From positions 1 through 64,000 of the forward strand of contig CALMSR010000040.1 in NCBI GenBank assembly GCA_937872465.1: a DNA stretch of 64,000 bases, written 5' to 3'. The position numbers were made by a program, and so were the translations under genes. Source of the stretch: an uncultured Paracoccaceae bacterium. Its GTDB lineage: Bacteria > Pseudomonadota > Alphaproteobacteria > Rhodobacterales > Rhodobacteraceae. This document shows positions 8,609-18,134 of this stretch, piece after piece (the first letter of the stretch is position 1; each line of letters opens with the position of its first letter). The notes under the pieces were generated by a model. That model searched no databases, was not told the origin of the DNA, and was given only the letters and a program-made list of their open reading frames with translations.

Positions 8609-9858
8609 GCAGTGACGGTTCGGCGCTGCGCGCGGATGAAGTCGCGGACCTCGGGCTGGATCAGCTTGCGCCACCGCGAGCCGTTGAAGACGCCGTAATG
8701 CCCGACGCCCTCCGCCACGTAGCGCTTGCGCGCGGTCTCGGGCAATCCGGTGGCGAGGTCGTGCGCGGCCTCGGTCTGGCCGAGCCCGGTGATGTCGTCC
8801 TTCTCGCCCTCGATGGTCATCAGCCCGATGTCCACCATCGCGGCCGGATCGATCGGCCGATCGCGATAGCGGTATTCGCCGATCGCCAGCAGCCGCTTCT
8901 GGAAGACGCGCTCGATGGTCTGAAGATAGAATTCCGCCGCGAGGTCCATGACGGCGAGGTATTCGTCGTAGAAGCTCCGGTGCTGGTCGCTGCTGTCGCC
9001 GTCGCCGCGCACCAGGTTCTGGAACTGGCTCACATGCGCATCGAGATGGCGGTCGATGTTCATCGCGAGGAAGCTCGAAAGCTGAAGGAAGCCCGGATAG
9101 ACCCGGCGCATGAAGCCGCGGTTGGGCCAGGGAACACGCACCACCACATTGTTCTCGAACCAGCTCAGCGGCCGGTTCTTGGCGAGTTCGTTGGGCTGCT
9201 TGGGATTGCGCGCGGTGTCGATGGGCGATCCCATCAGCACCATCGACGCCGGGCGGAGCGGATTGCCGTCCATCGACATCAGGCTCGCCGCCACCATCGC
9301 CGGCACGCCCGGCTGGCAGACCGCCATGACCGAGATTCGCTCGCCGCCCCGGCTCAGGAACTCGGTCAGTTCGATGAGATAGTCGGTGTAGTCGTCGAGG
9401 TCGAACTCGCCCTGGGTCAGGGGCACGTCGCGGGCGTCGATCCAGTCGGTGATATAGACCTCGTGCTCCGGCAGCATCGCCTCGACCGTGCCGCGCAGCA
9501 GCGTCGCGTAATGCCCCGACATCGGCGCGACCATCAGGACCCTGGGGTCGTTGCGCGCCTCGGCCGCCGCCGAATCGCGGCGGAAATGCAGGACCTTGCA
9601 GAAGGGCTTTGACCAGACGACCTCCTCGACGACCGGCGTCTTTACGCCGTCGACCAGAGTGGTGTCGATGCCGAATTCCGGCTTGCCGTAGCGCCGGGTC
9701 GCGTTGATGAACATCTCCAGCGCCGCCGACATCGCCCTTGACCCGTAGGTCTCCGACATGGGGTTCAGCGGATTTCGCATCACCTCCTGACCCATTCGCG
9801 CCGCGGCCCGCATCGGCGTAATCGCGGCATGGGTCATTTCGTAGGCGTGGTAGAGCAT
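8605..9858 (-). CDS. phaZ: Intracellular polyhydroxybutyrate depolymerase
   Basis: 417 residues, full length for the intracellular PhaZa1 type. It hydrolyses native PHB granules to 3-hydroxybutyrate oligomers. The nucleophile is a cysteine in the lipase-box-like AVCQPG (Cys181), as in Ralstonia-type PhaZa1. The alpha/beta-hydrolase acid and His are most likely in EGEKDDITG and VGHYGVFNG. No signal peptide is present, in keeping with granule-bound cytoplasmic action. It heads a minus-strand run with a metallopeptidase and a GntR regulator. A TTTGCAGCTGCGAAAT-like near-palindrome at about 9882-9897, just upstream, resembles the TGCA-rich elements before the phasin gene and may be a PhaR site (inference). 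Confidence 0.93.
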   Translation of the reverse strand: MLYHAYEMTHAAITPMRAAARMGQEVMRNPLNPMSETYGSRAMSAALEMFINATRRYGKPEFGIDTTLVDGVKTPVVEEVVWSKPFCKVLHFRRDSAAAEARNDPRVLMVAPMSGHYATLLRGTVEAMLPEHEVYITDWIDARDVPLTQGEFDLDDYTDYLIELTEFLSRGGERISVMAVCQPGVPAMVAASLMSMDGNPLRPASMVLMGSPIDTARNPKQPNELAKNRPLSWFENNVVVRVPWPNRGFMRRVYPGFLQLSSFLAMNIDRHLDAHVSQFQNLVRGDGDSSDQHRSFYDEYLAVMDLAAEFYLQTIERVFQKRLLAIGEYRYRDRPIDPAAMVDIGLMTIEGEKDDITGLGQTEAAHDLATGLPETARKRYVAEGVGHYGVFNGSRWRKLIQPEVRDFIRAQRRTVTA

Positions 9859-9971
9859 TCCGAAACCCCGACGGCTATTTGCAGCTGCGAAATCCTAACG
9901 TCTTTTTGCGCTGCATCAAGCCGGTTTCAATCGATTTAGGCTAGAGTGTGACATTATCCCTAACAGCAAAG

Positions 9972-9984
9972 CCTTTGACAAAGG
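9972..9984. promoter_or_regulatory. CCTTTGACAAAGG dyad upstream of the FYDLN gene
   Basis: A perfect inverted repeat (CCTTTG-A-CAAAGG) lies in the divergent interval between phaZ and the zinc-ribbon gene, 57 bases before the latter's ATG. It is AT-rich against a GC-rich background and includes a TTGACA-like -35 hexamer, so it may be an operator over a promoter. The binding protein is unknown. Confidence 0.4.
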
Positions 9985-10040
9985 TTACCGAGCGTGGCAA
10001 CGGCTCGCAGGATTCGACTCACCCTCAGCAAGGATCTCCG

Positions 10041-10364
10041 ATGCCCAAAGACGAATGGGGCGTAAAGCGTGTTTGCCCGACCTGCTCCACGCGATTCTAC
10101 GATCTCCAGAACGACCCGATGACCTGTCCGAGCTGCGGCGCGGCCTTCACCATCGAGAGCCTGACGGCGGTGAAGACCAAGGCCCTGCGGCCCGAGAAGG
10201 CCAAGCCCGAGCCGGAGGATACGGACGATCTTCCCGAGGTCGAGGCCGACGACGACAGCCTCGGCACGGACGACGATCTCGACGACGAGATCCTCGAGGA
10301 CGACGACGACAGCGTCGATCTCGACGAGATCGCCGATGTCGCGTCGGAGGACGACGAATCCTGA
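10041..10364 (+). CDS. TIGR02300-type FYDLN acid domain protein
   Basis: 107 residues. The N-terminal third is a zinc ribbon, CPTCSTRFYDLQNDPMTCPSCG, carrying the FYDLN signature that names the family. The rest is a long acidic tail of Asp/Glu, probably disordered. It is typical of alphaproteobacteria and its function is unknown; the architecture suggests a nucleic-acid- or protein-binding adaptor. The ATG at 10041 is preceded by AAGGA about seven bases upstream; an in-frame extension to 9948 lacks any Shine-Dalgarno and crosses the probable promoter. It is followed after 78 bases by tRNA-Ala, an arrangement common in the Rhodobacteraceae. Confidence 0.92.
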   Translation: MPKDEWGVKRVCPTCSTRFYDLQNDPMTCPSCGAAFTIESLTAVKTKALRPEKAKPEPEDTDDLPEVEADDDSLGTDDDLDDEILEDDDDSVDLDEIADVASEDDES

Positions 10365-10442
10365 TGCCGGCGGCACCGCAGATTGCGCTTGATCTGGCCG
10401 GGGCGGACCCCTAAAGACGAGCCGCGGTCGCACCTGCGGCAT

Positions 10443-10518
<76 letters not shown>

Positions 10519-10932
10519 TCTCGCCTATTGATGTGAAGATGCCCGCCAATGCCCTGAAGGGAAAGGCGGTTTCTGCGGTTCGTCGGCCCGATTCCCGCAA
10601 GTGCCGCTGAGGCTGTGCGAAAGCCCGCCCCAGCACGGTCCGCTCGAAGGCTGCGCTTTCATTTTCATCGAGATTCCAAAGGATTGCCAAAAGGAGCGCA
10701 AGCGCCGGTTCGATAGGCTCCTCCAGCCTGTCCTTTGGCGAGACCATTCGACCGGCCCTTTCGGCGGGGACGGCTTCTGGCGTCTCGGCTTGGCAAGGAT
10801 GTGTCGGCCCTGGACGGTGCGCAAAGCGCGCCGGCCCCCAGCAGGGCCGGCGCGGCCCGATCGCCACGGGTCGATCGGGCTGGGGATCCCCGGCCGCGGG
10901 CGGGACGGAGAACGAGCGTGTGGAGCGCCGGC
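10519..10932. other. Intergenic region between tRNA-Ala and the copper ATPase
   Basis: These 414 bases contain no gene I can support. Short frames exist on both strands without recognisable similarity. The only structure is a pair of tandem GC-rich hairpins at 10828-10880, close to the end of the minus-strand ATPase gene. Confidence 0.5.
10828..10880. terminator. Two tandem GC-rich hairpins after the copper ATPase gene
   Basis: GCGCCGGCCC-CCAGCA-GGGCCGGCGC (10828-10853, ten perfect pairs) is followed at once by GCCCGATCG-N8-CGATCGGGC (10855-10880, nine perfect pairs). They lie 52 bases beyond the minus-strand ATPase stop. Neither has a clear U-run, so Rho-independent action is uncertain. They could also stop read-through from the tRNA gene. 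Confidence 0.45.
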
Positions 10933-13398
10933 CTAGGCGTCGAGATCCACGTTCCTCAGCCGCAGGGCGTTGCCGATCACCGAGACCGAGGAGAGGCTCA
11001 TGGCCGCGGCCGCGAACATCGGCGAGATCAGCAGGCCGAAGACCGGATAGAGCAGCCCCGCCGCGAGCGGCACGCCGGCGGCGTTGTAGACGAAGGCGAA
11101 GAAGAGGTTCTGGCGGATGTTGCGCATGGTCGCGAGCGCCAACCTTCGCGCGCGAACGATGCCCTTGAGGTCGCCCTTGACCAGCGTGAGGCCCGCACTC
11201 TCGATCGCGACGTCCGCGCCGGTGCCCATGGCGATGCCCACATCGGCCTGGGCGAGTGCGGGGGCGTCGTTCACCCCGTCGCCGGCCATGGCGACCCGGG
11301 CGCCCTGGGCCTGGAGGTCGCGGATGATGCGCGCCTTGTCCTCGGGCAGCACCTCCGCGCGGATCTCGTCGATGCCGAGCCGGCCGGCCACCGCGCGCGC
11401 CGTGCGCTCGTTGTCGCCGGTCGCCATGACGATGCGGAATCCCAGCGCATGCAGGGCCTCGAGCGCGGCCGGCGTGGTCGCCTTCACCGGATCGGCCACC
11501 GCGAGCATGCCGGCGACGCGGCCTTCGAGAACCACGAACATCACGGTCTCGCCCGCATCCCGGCGGCGGTCCGCCTCCGCGGAGCGGGCCGCGCCGTCGA
11601 GGCCGAGATCGGCCAGCATCCGGGCATTGCCGAGCGCGACCGGCCGGCCCTCGACGCTGCCGGTGACCCCCTTGCCGGTCACCGCCTCGAAATCCTCGGC
11701 CCCGGCGAGCGCGATGCCGCGTTCTTCCGCGCCGCGGACGATCGCCTCGGCCAGCGGGTGTTCGGAGCCGCGCTCGAGGCTGGCGGCGAGGCGCAGGACC
11801 TCCGCCTCGCTCCGCCCCGGCTCCGGCAGCACCGCGACGAGCCTGGGCCTGCCCTCGGTCAGGGTGCCGGTCTTGTCGAGGATCAGCGTGTCGACCGTCG
11901 CGAAGGTTTCCAGCGCCTCGGCGTCGCGGATCAGCACGCCGGCCTGCGCGCCCCTTCCGGTGGCGGTCATGATCGACATGGGCGTGGCGAGGCCCAGCGC
12001 GCAGGGACAGGCGATGATCAAGACCGCGATCGCCGAGACCAGCGCATAGGCGAGCGCCGGCGGCGGCCCCCAGATCGCCCAGCCGACGAAGGCGAGCAGC
12101 GCCGCGGCGATGACCGCCGGCACGAACCATCCCGCCACCGCATCGGCGAGGCGCTGGATCGGGGCGCGCGAGCGCTGCGCGGCCGCCACCATCTCGACGA
12201 TCTGCGCCAGCATCGTGTCCTTGCCGACGCGCTGCGCCTCGATGACCAGGCTGCCCCTGCCGTTGATCGTCGCCCCCGTCACCGGATCGCCCGCGACCTT
12301 CTCCACCGGGAGGGGCTCGCCGGTGAGCATGGATTCGTCGACCGAGGAATGCCCCTCCGCCACCACCCCGTCCACGGGGACCTTCTCGCCCGGGCGCACG
12401 CGCAGCCGGTCGCCCACATGCACCTCCTCGAGCGGGATCTCGGCCTCCGTGCCGTCGGCGCGGATCACCCGCGCGGTCTTCGCCGCGAGGTCCAGGAGCG
12501 CGCGGATCGCCGATCCGGTGCGCTCGCGCGCGCCGAGCTCGAGGATCTGGCCCAAGAGCACCAGCACGACGATGACCGCGCTCGCCTCGAAATAGACGCC
12601 CACCTGGCCGGAATGGTCGCGGAACCGCTCGGGGAAGATGCCGGGCGCGAGCACCGCGACCAGGCTGAAGAGATAGGCGGCCGCGACGCCCATGCCGATC
12701 AGGCTGAACATGTTGAGGTTCAAGCTGCGGAAGGATTTCCAGCCCCGGGCGAGCAGCGGCCATCCCGACCAGAGCACGACCGGCGTGGCGAGCAGGAGCT
12801 CCAGCCGGCGCGCGGTGCCAGGACCGATCAGCGCCTCAAGGGAGAGGCCCAGCATCGGCCCCATGGCGATCGCCACGAGCGGCAGGGTCAGCGCCGCGCC
12901 GACCGCGAAGCGGCGGCGGAAGTCGACGAGCTCGGGGTTCGGCCCCGCCTCGCCCGTCGGCACGCCCTTGGGCTCCAGCGCCATGCCGCAGATCGGGCAA
13001 TCGCCCGGGCCGACCTGCTCGATCTCGGGATGCATCGGGCAGGTGTAGATCGTTCCCTCGGGCATCGGCGCCGGCGCCGGGCGGTCCCCGAGATAGCGCT
13101 CCGGCTCCGCCGCGAACTTCTCCGCGCAGCGGGCGGAGCAGAAATACTGCCGCGTGCCCTCGTGGCGGGCCATGTGCCGCGCCGTGGCGCGGTCGACCGT
13201 CATGCCGCAGACCGGGTCGGTCGCGGAGATGTAGTCCTCGGGCGCCGCCGCGAACCGGCTGCGGCAGCCCTCGGAGCAGAAATGGAAGCGGCGGCCCTCG
13301 TGCTCGTGGCTGGGCTTGCCGGCCTCCGCCTCGACGGTCATGCCGCAGACCGGGTCGCGGAGAAGCCGGTCCTCGGGCGCCCTATGGGGCGGGTTCAT
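10933..13398 (-). CDS. copA: Copper-type P1B ATPase with two YHS domains and a heavy-metal-binding domain
   Basis: 821 residues, an inner-membrane ATP-driven heavy-metal exporter, probably Cu(I). The N-terminus lacks the usual CxxC HMA domain. Instead two YHS domains follow each other (DPVCGM at residue 15 and again near 62, each with a FCS..C pair), then a CPMHPE...CPICGM heavy-metal-binding domain near 118-145. Transmembrane CPC lies at 464-466, the phosphorylated Asp508 is in DKTGTLT, and GDGVNDAPA forms the hinge. TM helices and the actuator TGE (MLTGEPLPV) are intact. The YHS and metal-binding modules are seen in other environmental Cu ATPases and may receive Cu from periplasmic or sulfide-rich settings. 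No adjacent regulator or chaperone is present. Confidence 0.9.
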   Translation of the reverse strand: MNPPHRAPEDRLLRDPVCGMTVEAEAGKPSHEHEGRRFHFCSEGCRSRFAAAPEDYISATDPVCGMTVDRATARHMARHEGTRQYFCSARCAEKFAAEPERYLGDRPAPAPMPEGTIYTCPMHPEIEQVGPGDCPICGMALEPKGVPTGEAGPNPELVDFRRRFAVGAALTLPLVAIAMGPMLGLSLEALIGPGTARRLELLLATPVVLWSGWPLLARGWKSFRSLNLNMFSLIGMGVAAAYLFSLVAVLAPGIFPERFRDHSGQVGVYFEASAVIVVLVLLGQILELGARERTGSAIRALLDLAAKTARVIRADGTEAEIPLEEVHVGDRLRVRPGEKVPVDGVVAEGHSSVDESMLTGEPLPVEKVAGDPVTGATINGRGSLVIEAQRVGKDTMLAQIVEMVAAAQRSRAPIQRLADAVAGWFVPAVIAAALLAFVGWAIWGPPPALAYALVSAIAVLIIACPCALGLATPMSIMTATGRGAQAGVLIRDAEALETFATVDTLILDKTGTLTEGRPRLVAVLPEPGRSEAEVLRLAASLERGSEHPLAEAIVRGAEERGIALAGAEDFEAVTGKGVTGSVEGRPVALGNARMLADLGLDGAARSAEADRRRDAGETVMFVVLEGRVAGMLAVADPVKATTPAALEALHALGFRIVMATGDNERTARAVAGRLGIDEIRAEVLPEDKARIIRDLQAQGARVAMAGDGVNDAPALAQADVGIAMGTGADVAIESAGLTLVKGDLKGIVRARRLALATMRNIRQNLFFAFVYNAAGVPLAAGLLYPVFGLLISPMFAAAAMSLSSVSVIGNALRLRNVDLDA

Positions 13399-13586
13399 GG
13401 CGGGCTCCCCGATTCTTGCATTGGGACATGCGCCCCTGCCTTCGCCCGGAGGTCAAGGGCCGGGGGAATGCATCCGGCGACGCGCCCCGGTCAGGCCGAG
13501 CTCCGGGCGGGCCGCGCCGGGCGCGGCCTGTTCACGATCCGGAGGTCTCCGGCTGCGGCGGCGGTCGGGCGGAAGGGCCGTCGGTG

Positions 13587-15245
13587 TCAGGTCGGGTCGC
13601 GCCAGCGGTTGACGATCGGATAGCGGCGGTCGAGCCAGAAGGCGTGGCGGGTCAGGCGGGTGCCGGGCGCCGACTGGAAGCGCTTGTATTCCGAGAGGTA
13701 GAGCAGGCGCTCCACCTTCTTCACCGTCTCGCGGTCGAAGCCCTCGGCGACGATCGCCGCGACCGAGGCGTCGCCCTCGATCAGCCGCTCGAGGATGGCG
13801 TCGAGCACCGGATAGGGCGGCAGGCTGTCCTCGTCCTTCTGGTTGGCGCGCAGCTCGGCCGTGGGGGGCTTGTCGATGACCCGGGGCGGGATGACCTCGC
13901 CCGCGGGCCCCTTCATCCAGGGCCGGTGGTTGGCGTTGCGCCAGCGGCAGCTCTCGAAGACGCGGGTCTTGTAGAGATCCTTCACCGGATTGTAGCCGCC
14001 GGCCATGTCGCCGTAGATCGTGGCATAGCCGACCGCCACTTCGGACTTGTTGCCGGTGGTCAGCAGCATCTCGCCGAACTTGTTCGACAGCGCCATGAGC
14101 ATGAGCCCGCGCAGCCGGGACTGGATGTTCTCCTCGGTCACGTCCGGGGCGCGGCCCTTAAAGAGCGGCGCCAGCGTGGCGCCGATGGCCGCGCGGCCGG
14201 CCTCGATGGGCAGGCTGTCGAGGCGGCAGCCGAGCGCGCCCGCCACCGCGGCGGCGTCCTCGAGGCTCTCGGCGGAGGTGAATTCCGAGGGCAGCATCAC
14301 GCAGCGCAGGTTCTCCGGCCCGAGCGCATCGGCCGCGATGGTGGCGACGAGCGCGCTGTCGACGCCGCCGGAGAGGCCGAGCAGCGCCCTGGCGAAGCCG
14401 GACTTGCCCATGTAGTCGCGCAGCGAGAGCACCATCGCCTGGTAGTCGAGCTCGGTGTCCTCCGGCAGGAGGTCGAGCCGTCCGGGCAGCGCGCGCCAGC
14501 CGGCGGCGCCCTGCTCGAAATCGACCTGGGCGATCACCTCCTCGAAGACCGGCAGCTGCACGGCCAGGCGCCCGCCGGGGTTGAGCACGAAGGAGCCGCC
14601 GTCGAAGACCTGGTCGTCCTGCCCGCCGACGAAATTGAGATAGACGAGCGGCAGGCCGGTCTCCACGACCCGGCTGACCATGTGGTTCATCCGCACGTCG
14701 TATTTATTGCGGCGATAGGGCGAGCCGTTGGAGACCATCAAGAGCTCCGCGCCGCTCTCGGCCATGGCCTCGGTGACGTCGTCGTACCAGGCATCCTCGC
14801 AGATCGGCGTGCCCATGCGCAGCGGGCCGATGGCGAAGGGCCCCGAGATCGGGCCGGAGGCATAGAGCCGCGGCTCGTCGAAGACATTGTAGTTCGGCAG
14901 GTGGTGCTTGCGCGCGATGGCCGTGACACGCCCGCCCGAGAGGATGGCATAGACATTGTAGAGCCGCCCGCTCTCGGCCCAGGGCAGGCCGATCCCGAGC
15001 GGCGGGCCCTCGGCGCAATCCGCGGCGAGGGTGCGGACCTCGGCCATGGCATGGGCGGTGAAGGCGGGCTTCAGCACCAGATCCTGCGGCTGGTAGCCCG
15101 CCAGGAACATCTCGGGAAGCGCGACGAAATCCGCCCCCGCCGCGCGTCCCGCCCGGTGGGCGGCGAGCGCCTTGGCCCGGTTCCCGGCGAGATCCCCCAC
15201 CACGGGATTGAGCTGCGCCATGGTCAGCCTGAACTTGCCGGACAT
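13587..15245 (-). CDS. nadE: Glutamine-hydrolysing NAD+ synthetase
   Basis: 552 residues. It catalyses the last step of NAD biosynthesis, amidating nicotinate adenine dinucleotide with ammonia from glutamine. The N-terminal nitrilase-type glutaminase has the Glu-Lys-Cys triad in LPEMFLAGY, KHHLPNYNVF and GTPICEDAWYDD. The C-terminal synthetase carries the PP-loop LSGGVDSALVATIAADAL, LLTTGNKSEVAVGYATIYGDMAGGYNP and the family C-terminus. The ATG is at 15245, with a MORN-protein gene divergent from it across about 160 bases. Nothing unusual is seen. Confidence 0.96.
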   Translation of the reverse strand: MSGKFRLTMAQLNPVVGDLAGNRAKALAAHRAGRAAGADFVALPEMFLAGYQPQDLVLKPAFTAHAMAEVRTLAADCAEGPPLGIGLPWAESGRLYNVYAILSGGRVTAIARKHHLPNYNVFDEPRLYASGPISGPFAIGPLRMGTPICEDAWYDDVTEAMAESGAELLMVSNGSPYRRNKYDVRMNHMVSRVVETGLPLVYLNFVGGQDDQVFDGGSFVLNPGGRLAVQLPVFEEVIAQVDFEQGAAGWRALPGRLDLLPEDTELDYQAMVLSLRDYMGKSGFARALLGLSGGVDSALVATIAADALGPENLRCVMLPSEFTSAESLEDAAAVAGALGCRLDSLPIEAGRAAIGATLAPLFKGRAPDVTEENIQSRLRGLMLMALSNKFGEMLLTTGNKSEVAVGYATIYGDMAGGYNPVKDLYKTRVFESCRWRNANHRPWMKGPAGEVIPPRVIDKPPTAELRANQKDEDSLPPYPVLDAILERLIEGDASVAAIVAEGFDRETVKKVERLLYLSEYKRFQSAPGTRLTRHAFWLDRRYPIVNRWRDPT

Positions 15246-15404
15246 CGCCCCTCCGCCGCCATGCGCTCCCGACCCGAATACAGGCCCGCGGTCCCCGATG
15301 ACAAGGCCCGGCCCCGGGGCGCGGTCGCCGGCCAGAAAAGCCATTGTCCCTGCCGGGGCGCCTCCGTAATGTTCGGCCGAGGACGTGACGGGGAGGAGAA
15401 CCGC

Positions 15405-16886
15405 TTGGCACGGCACGACGGCTTGCGGCAGCGGAGCATCGTTCTGGCCGGCGGATGCGCCATGGCGCTCGCCGCGCTCGGCGGGCCGGCGGCGGCGCAG
15501 GTCCTGACCAAGGAATACGACAACGGCGGGGTCTACGAGGGCTCGTTCCAGGACGGGCGCCAGCACGGCCAGGGCACCTATCGCCTGCCCAACGGCTATG
15601 AATACAGCGGCAATTGGGTCGAGGGCCGCATCGAGGGCGAGGGCCGGGCGCGCTTTCCCAACGGGGCCGAATACGTGGGCCAGTTCAGGGACGGCCATCC
15701 CGACGGGCGCGGCCGCATCGTCTTCGCCGACGGCGGCACCTACGAGGGCGCCTGGGTCGCCGGCGAGATCGAGGGCGAGGGTGTGGCGGAATACGCCAAC
15801 GGCATGCGCTACGAGGGCAGTTTCGCCAAGGGCGCGCAGCACGGCCAGGGCATCCTGACCGGGCCGGACGGCTACCGCTACGAGGGCGGCTGGGTGAACG
15901 GCGTCAAGCAGGGCACCGGCAAGATCACCTATCCCGACGGATCGACCTACGAAGGCGACATGGCCGGCGGCGCGCCGGAGGGCCGGGGCGTGCTGGTCTC
16001 GGCCGACGGGTCGCGCTACGAGGGCGGCTGGAAGGCCGGCCAGATCGAGGGCGAGGGGCTGCTCGTGCAGGAGAACGGCGACCGCTACGAGGGCGCCTTC
16101 GTCGCCGGGCGGCGCGAGGGGCTCGGCCGGGCAACCGCCGCCAACGGCGACGTCTACGAGGGCGGCTTCCAGGCGGATCTGCGCCACGGGGCCGGGACGC
16201 TCACCGCCGTGGACGGCTTCGTCTATACCGGCGAATGGAGCGAGGGCCGCATCGCCGGCCAGGGCAAGGCGACCTATCCCGACGGCTCGGTCTACGAGGG
16301 CAATTTCCGGGACGGCAAGCCGGAGGGCGCCGGCAGGATCACCTATGCCAACGGCTCGAGCTACGAGGGGGAGTGGAAGGACGGGACGATCTCGGGCCGG
16401 GGCGTGGCGCGCTATGCTGACGACACGGTCTACGAGGGCGAGTTCGCCGACGGCAAGAACCACGGGACCGGCAAGCTGACCACCCCGGACGGCTATTCCT
16501 ACGAGGGCGGATGGGCCGAGGGGCTGCGCGACGGCGAGGGGGTCGCGACCTATCCCGACGGCACCGAATACGAGGGCGGCTTCGCCGGCGGCGTCCGCTC
16601 GGGCCGGGGCACGATGCGCATGGCCGGCGGCTATGTCTTCGAGGGGACCTGGAAGGACGGGCTGCTCGACGGGCCCGGCCGGGCGACCTATCCCAACGGC
16701 GACGTCTACGAGGGCGATTTTGCGGAAGGTCAGCGCCAAGGCAACGGCCGCATGACCTTCGCCGGCGGCCAGGCCTTCGAGGGCGAATGGTCCGAGGGCC
16801 AGCCGGTCGCGCCGGCCGATGCCGCCCTGCCTCCCTCCGCCGAGACGCCGGCGGGGCCGGACGACCCGGCGGCGCGCGACGGGTGA
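15405..16886 (+). CDS. Exported MORN-repeat protein with 18 repeats
   Basis: 493 residues. A signal peptide (about residues 1-30, LRQRSIVLAGGC...GGPAAAQ) is followed by 18 consecutive 23-residue MORN repeats of the form YEGxWxxGxxxGxGxxxxxDG and a partial nineteenth. A Pro/Ala-rich tail of about 25 residues ends the protein. MORN repeats form elongated beta-hairpin rods that scaffold membranes or proteins; this one is probably periplasmic or surface-exposed. I choose TTG at 15405 because GGGAGGAG lies about eight bases upstream; the ATG at 15369 would put 12 charged residues before the signal peptide and lacks a ribosome site. Repeats differ in codon use, so recent expansion is not obvious. 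Function is unknown. Confidence 0.85.
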   Translation: MARHDGLRQRSIVLAGGCAMALAALGGPAAAQVLTKEYDNGGVYEGSFQDGRQHGQGTYRLPNGYEYSGNWVEGRIEGEGRARFPNGAEYVGQFRDGHPDGRGRIVFADGGTYEGAWVAGEIEGEGVAEYANGMRYEGSFAKGAQHGQGILTGPDGYRYEGGWVNGVKQGTGKITYPDGSTYEGDMAGGAPEGRGVLVSADGSRYEGGWKAGQIEGEGLLVQENGDRYEGAFVAGRREGLGRATAANGDVYEGGFQADLRHGAGTLTAVDGFVYTGEWSEGRIAGQGKATYPDGSVYEGNFRDGKPEGAGRITYANGSSYEGEWKDGTISGRGVARYADDTVYEGEFADGKNHGTGKLTTPDGYSYEGGWAEGLRDGEGVATYPDGTEYEGGFAGGVRSGRGTMRMAGGYVFEGTWKDGLLDGPGRATYPNGDVYEGDFAEGQRQGNGRMTFAGGQAFEGEWSEGQPVAPADAALPPSAETPAGPDDPAARDG

Positions 16887-17000
16887 GCCGATCGGTCCGG
16901 GGGACGCGCCTGACCGGCGGGCATTGCAGTTCGCAACGCGGCTCCGTGGGGTGAGGTCTGGGCGTGCCCAGTGTCACCTTCCCGCCCGGCGGGCACCGCC

Positions 17001-17061
17001 GGGCAGCGCCCGCCCCGCCCCCAGGCGGGCGCTTCGCTTCCGCCCGGGCCGGGCGCTGCCC
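17001..17061. repeat. REP-like inverted repeat
   Basis: GGGCAGCGCCCG (17001-17012) is matched by its reverse complement CGGGCGCTGCCC (17050-17061) across 37 bases of GC-rich spacer. The element lies between the convergent MORN and truA genes and looks like a bacterial interspersed repeat. Without the rest of the genome its copy number cannot be known. Confidence 0.45.
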
Positions 17062-17148
17062 TCGTCTTGTGGCGGGGCGGTCGAGGAAGGAGGAACGAAT
17101 TCCTGACGTGATCGCCGTGACTCGACCGGCGGCCCGGCCTGGGCGCTG

Positions 17149-17925
17149 CTAGGGCGCAGGTGCGAAAGGATCGGTCCCGTAGCGCACCGCCATGAGGCAG
17201 AGCCCGTCGGGCGGGGCGACCGGGCCGCAGGCGGACCGGTCCCGCCGGGCGAGGGCCTCGGCGACGCGGCCGGGCGGCCAGGCCCCCGCCCCCACCCGTT
17301 CGAGCGTGCCGACGATGCTGCGCACCTGGTTGTGCAGGAAGGATCGCGCCCGCAGGGTGAAGCGGAACTCCCGGCCGGCCGGGCGGTCCAGCGCCTCGAT
17401 CTCCAGCGCGTCGAGGGTGCGCCGCGGGCTCTGCGCCTGGCAGATCGACGAGCGGAAGGTGGTGAAATCGTGCAACCCGACGAGATGCGCCGCGGCCGCG
17501 CGCATCGCCCCGTGGTCGAGCTCGTGCCGGATGCGCCAGGCGCGGCCGCGGTCATGGACGAGCGGCGCGCGGCGCGAGATCAGGCGGTAGCGGTACTCCC
17601 GCTCCACGGCGGCGAAGCGCGCGTGGAAATCCTCGCCCACCCGCGCGACCGCGACGACCGCGACCGGCGCCGGACGCAGATGCGCGTTCAGCGCCTCGCC
17701 GAGGCGGAAGGGCGCCCAGTCCCGGGCCATCTCCAGATGCGCCACCTGGCCCAGCGCATGCACCCCCGCATCGGTGCGCCCGGCCCCGTAGACCGCCGGC
17801 CCGCCGGGATCGAGGCGGCGCGCGGCCGCTTCGAGCGCGCCCTGCACGGAAGCGAGCCCCGGCTGCCGCTGCCAGCCGGCGAAGGGACCACCGTCGTATT
17901 CGAGCTTGAGGGCGAAACGGGCCAT
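17149..17925 (-). CDS. truA: tRNA pseudouridine(38-40) synthase TruA
   Basis: 258 residues. It isomerises uridines 38-40 of the tRNA anticodon stem. The catalytic Asp is D52 in [11 protein letters not shown], and the N-terminus [18 protein letters not shown] and the C-terminal [17 protein letters not shown] are standard for the family. The ATG at 17925 begins directly at the family N-terminus. It converges on the MORN gene and diverges from the CFA-type methyltransferase. Confidence 0.96.
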   Translation of the reverse strand: MARFALKLEYDGGPFAGWQRQPGLASVQGALEAAARRLDPGGPAVYGAGRTDAGVHALGQVAHLEMARDWAPFRLGEALNAHLRPAPVAVVAVARVGEDFHARFAAVEREYRYRLISRRAPLVHDRGRAWRIRHELDHGAMRAAAAHLVGLHDFTTFRSSICQAQSPRRTLDALEIEALDRPAGREFRFTLRARSFLHNQVRSIVGTLERVGAGAWPPGRVAEALARRDRSACGPVAPPDGLCLMAVRYGTDPFAPAP

Positions 17926-18096
17926 GCCGGTGCTCTAGCCGATGGCGCGCGAAAGGGGAAACCACCTTCGCGCCACCCTGCCCGCCACCGGCCTCCGCCG
18001 CGCTGCGGGATGGATTCGCGCGGCCGCAGCGCGCTCGGATCTATGCGAAATACGAGCAAGAAGATCGCGGCTTGGTTGTGTAACATATTCTGATTC

Positions 18097-18125
18097 TTGG
18101 CAAAGTTCGGCATCTGGGCTAGAAT
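18097..18125 (+). promoter_or_regulatory. Sigma-70-type promoter of the CFA-type methyltransferase gene
   Basis: TTGGCA (18097-18102), a 17-base spacer and TAGAAT (18120-18125) form a near-consensus promoter. Transcription would start near 18132, only a few bases before the first ATG at 18135, so the message may be almost leaderless or start at the downstream ATG 18147 or 18156. Confidence 0.6.
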
Positions 18126-18134
18126 GGATGCGGA

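Noticed and set aside
10525..10824. Minus-strand frame of 99 codons between tRNA-Ala and the copper ATPase.
   Set aside because: No ribosome site or recognisable similarity; the composition matches non-coding GC-rich sequence.
13416..15404. Long plus-strand frame continuous with the MORN protein.
   Set aside because: This part is antisense to nadE. The MORN gene has its own Shine-Dalgarno and signal peptide at 15405.
15500..16800. Regular repeats that could suggest a CRISPR-like or tandem DNA array.
   Set aside because: The periodicity is 69 bases, equal to 23-residue MORN repeats in one frame, with synonymous variation. It is a protein repeat.
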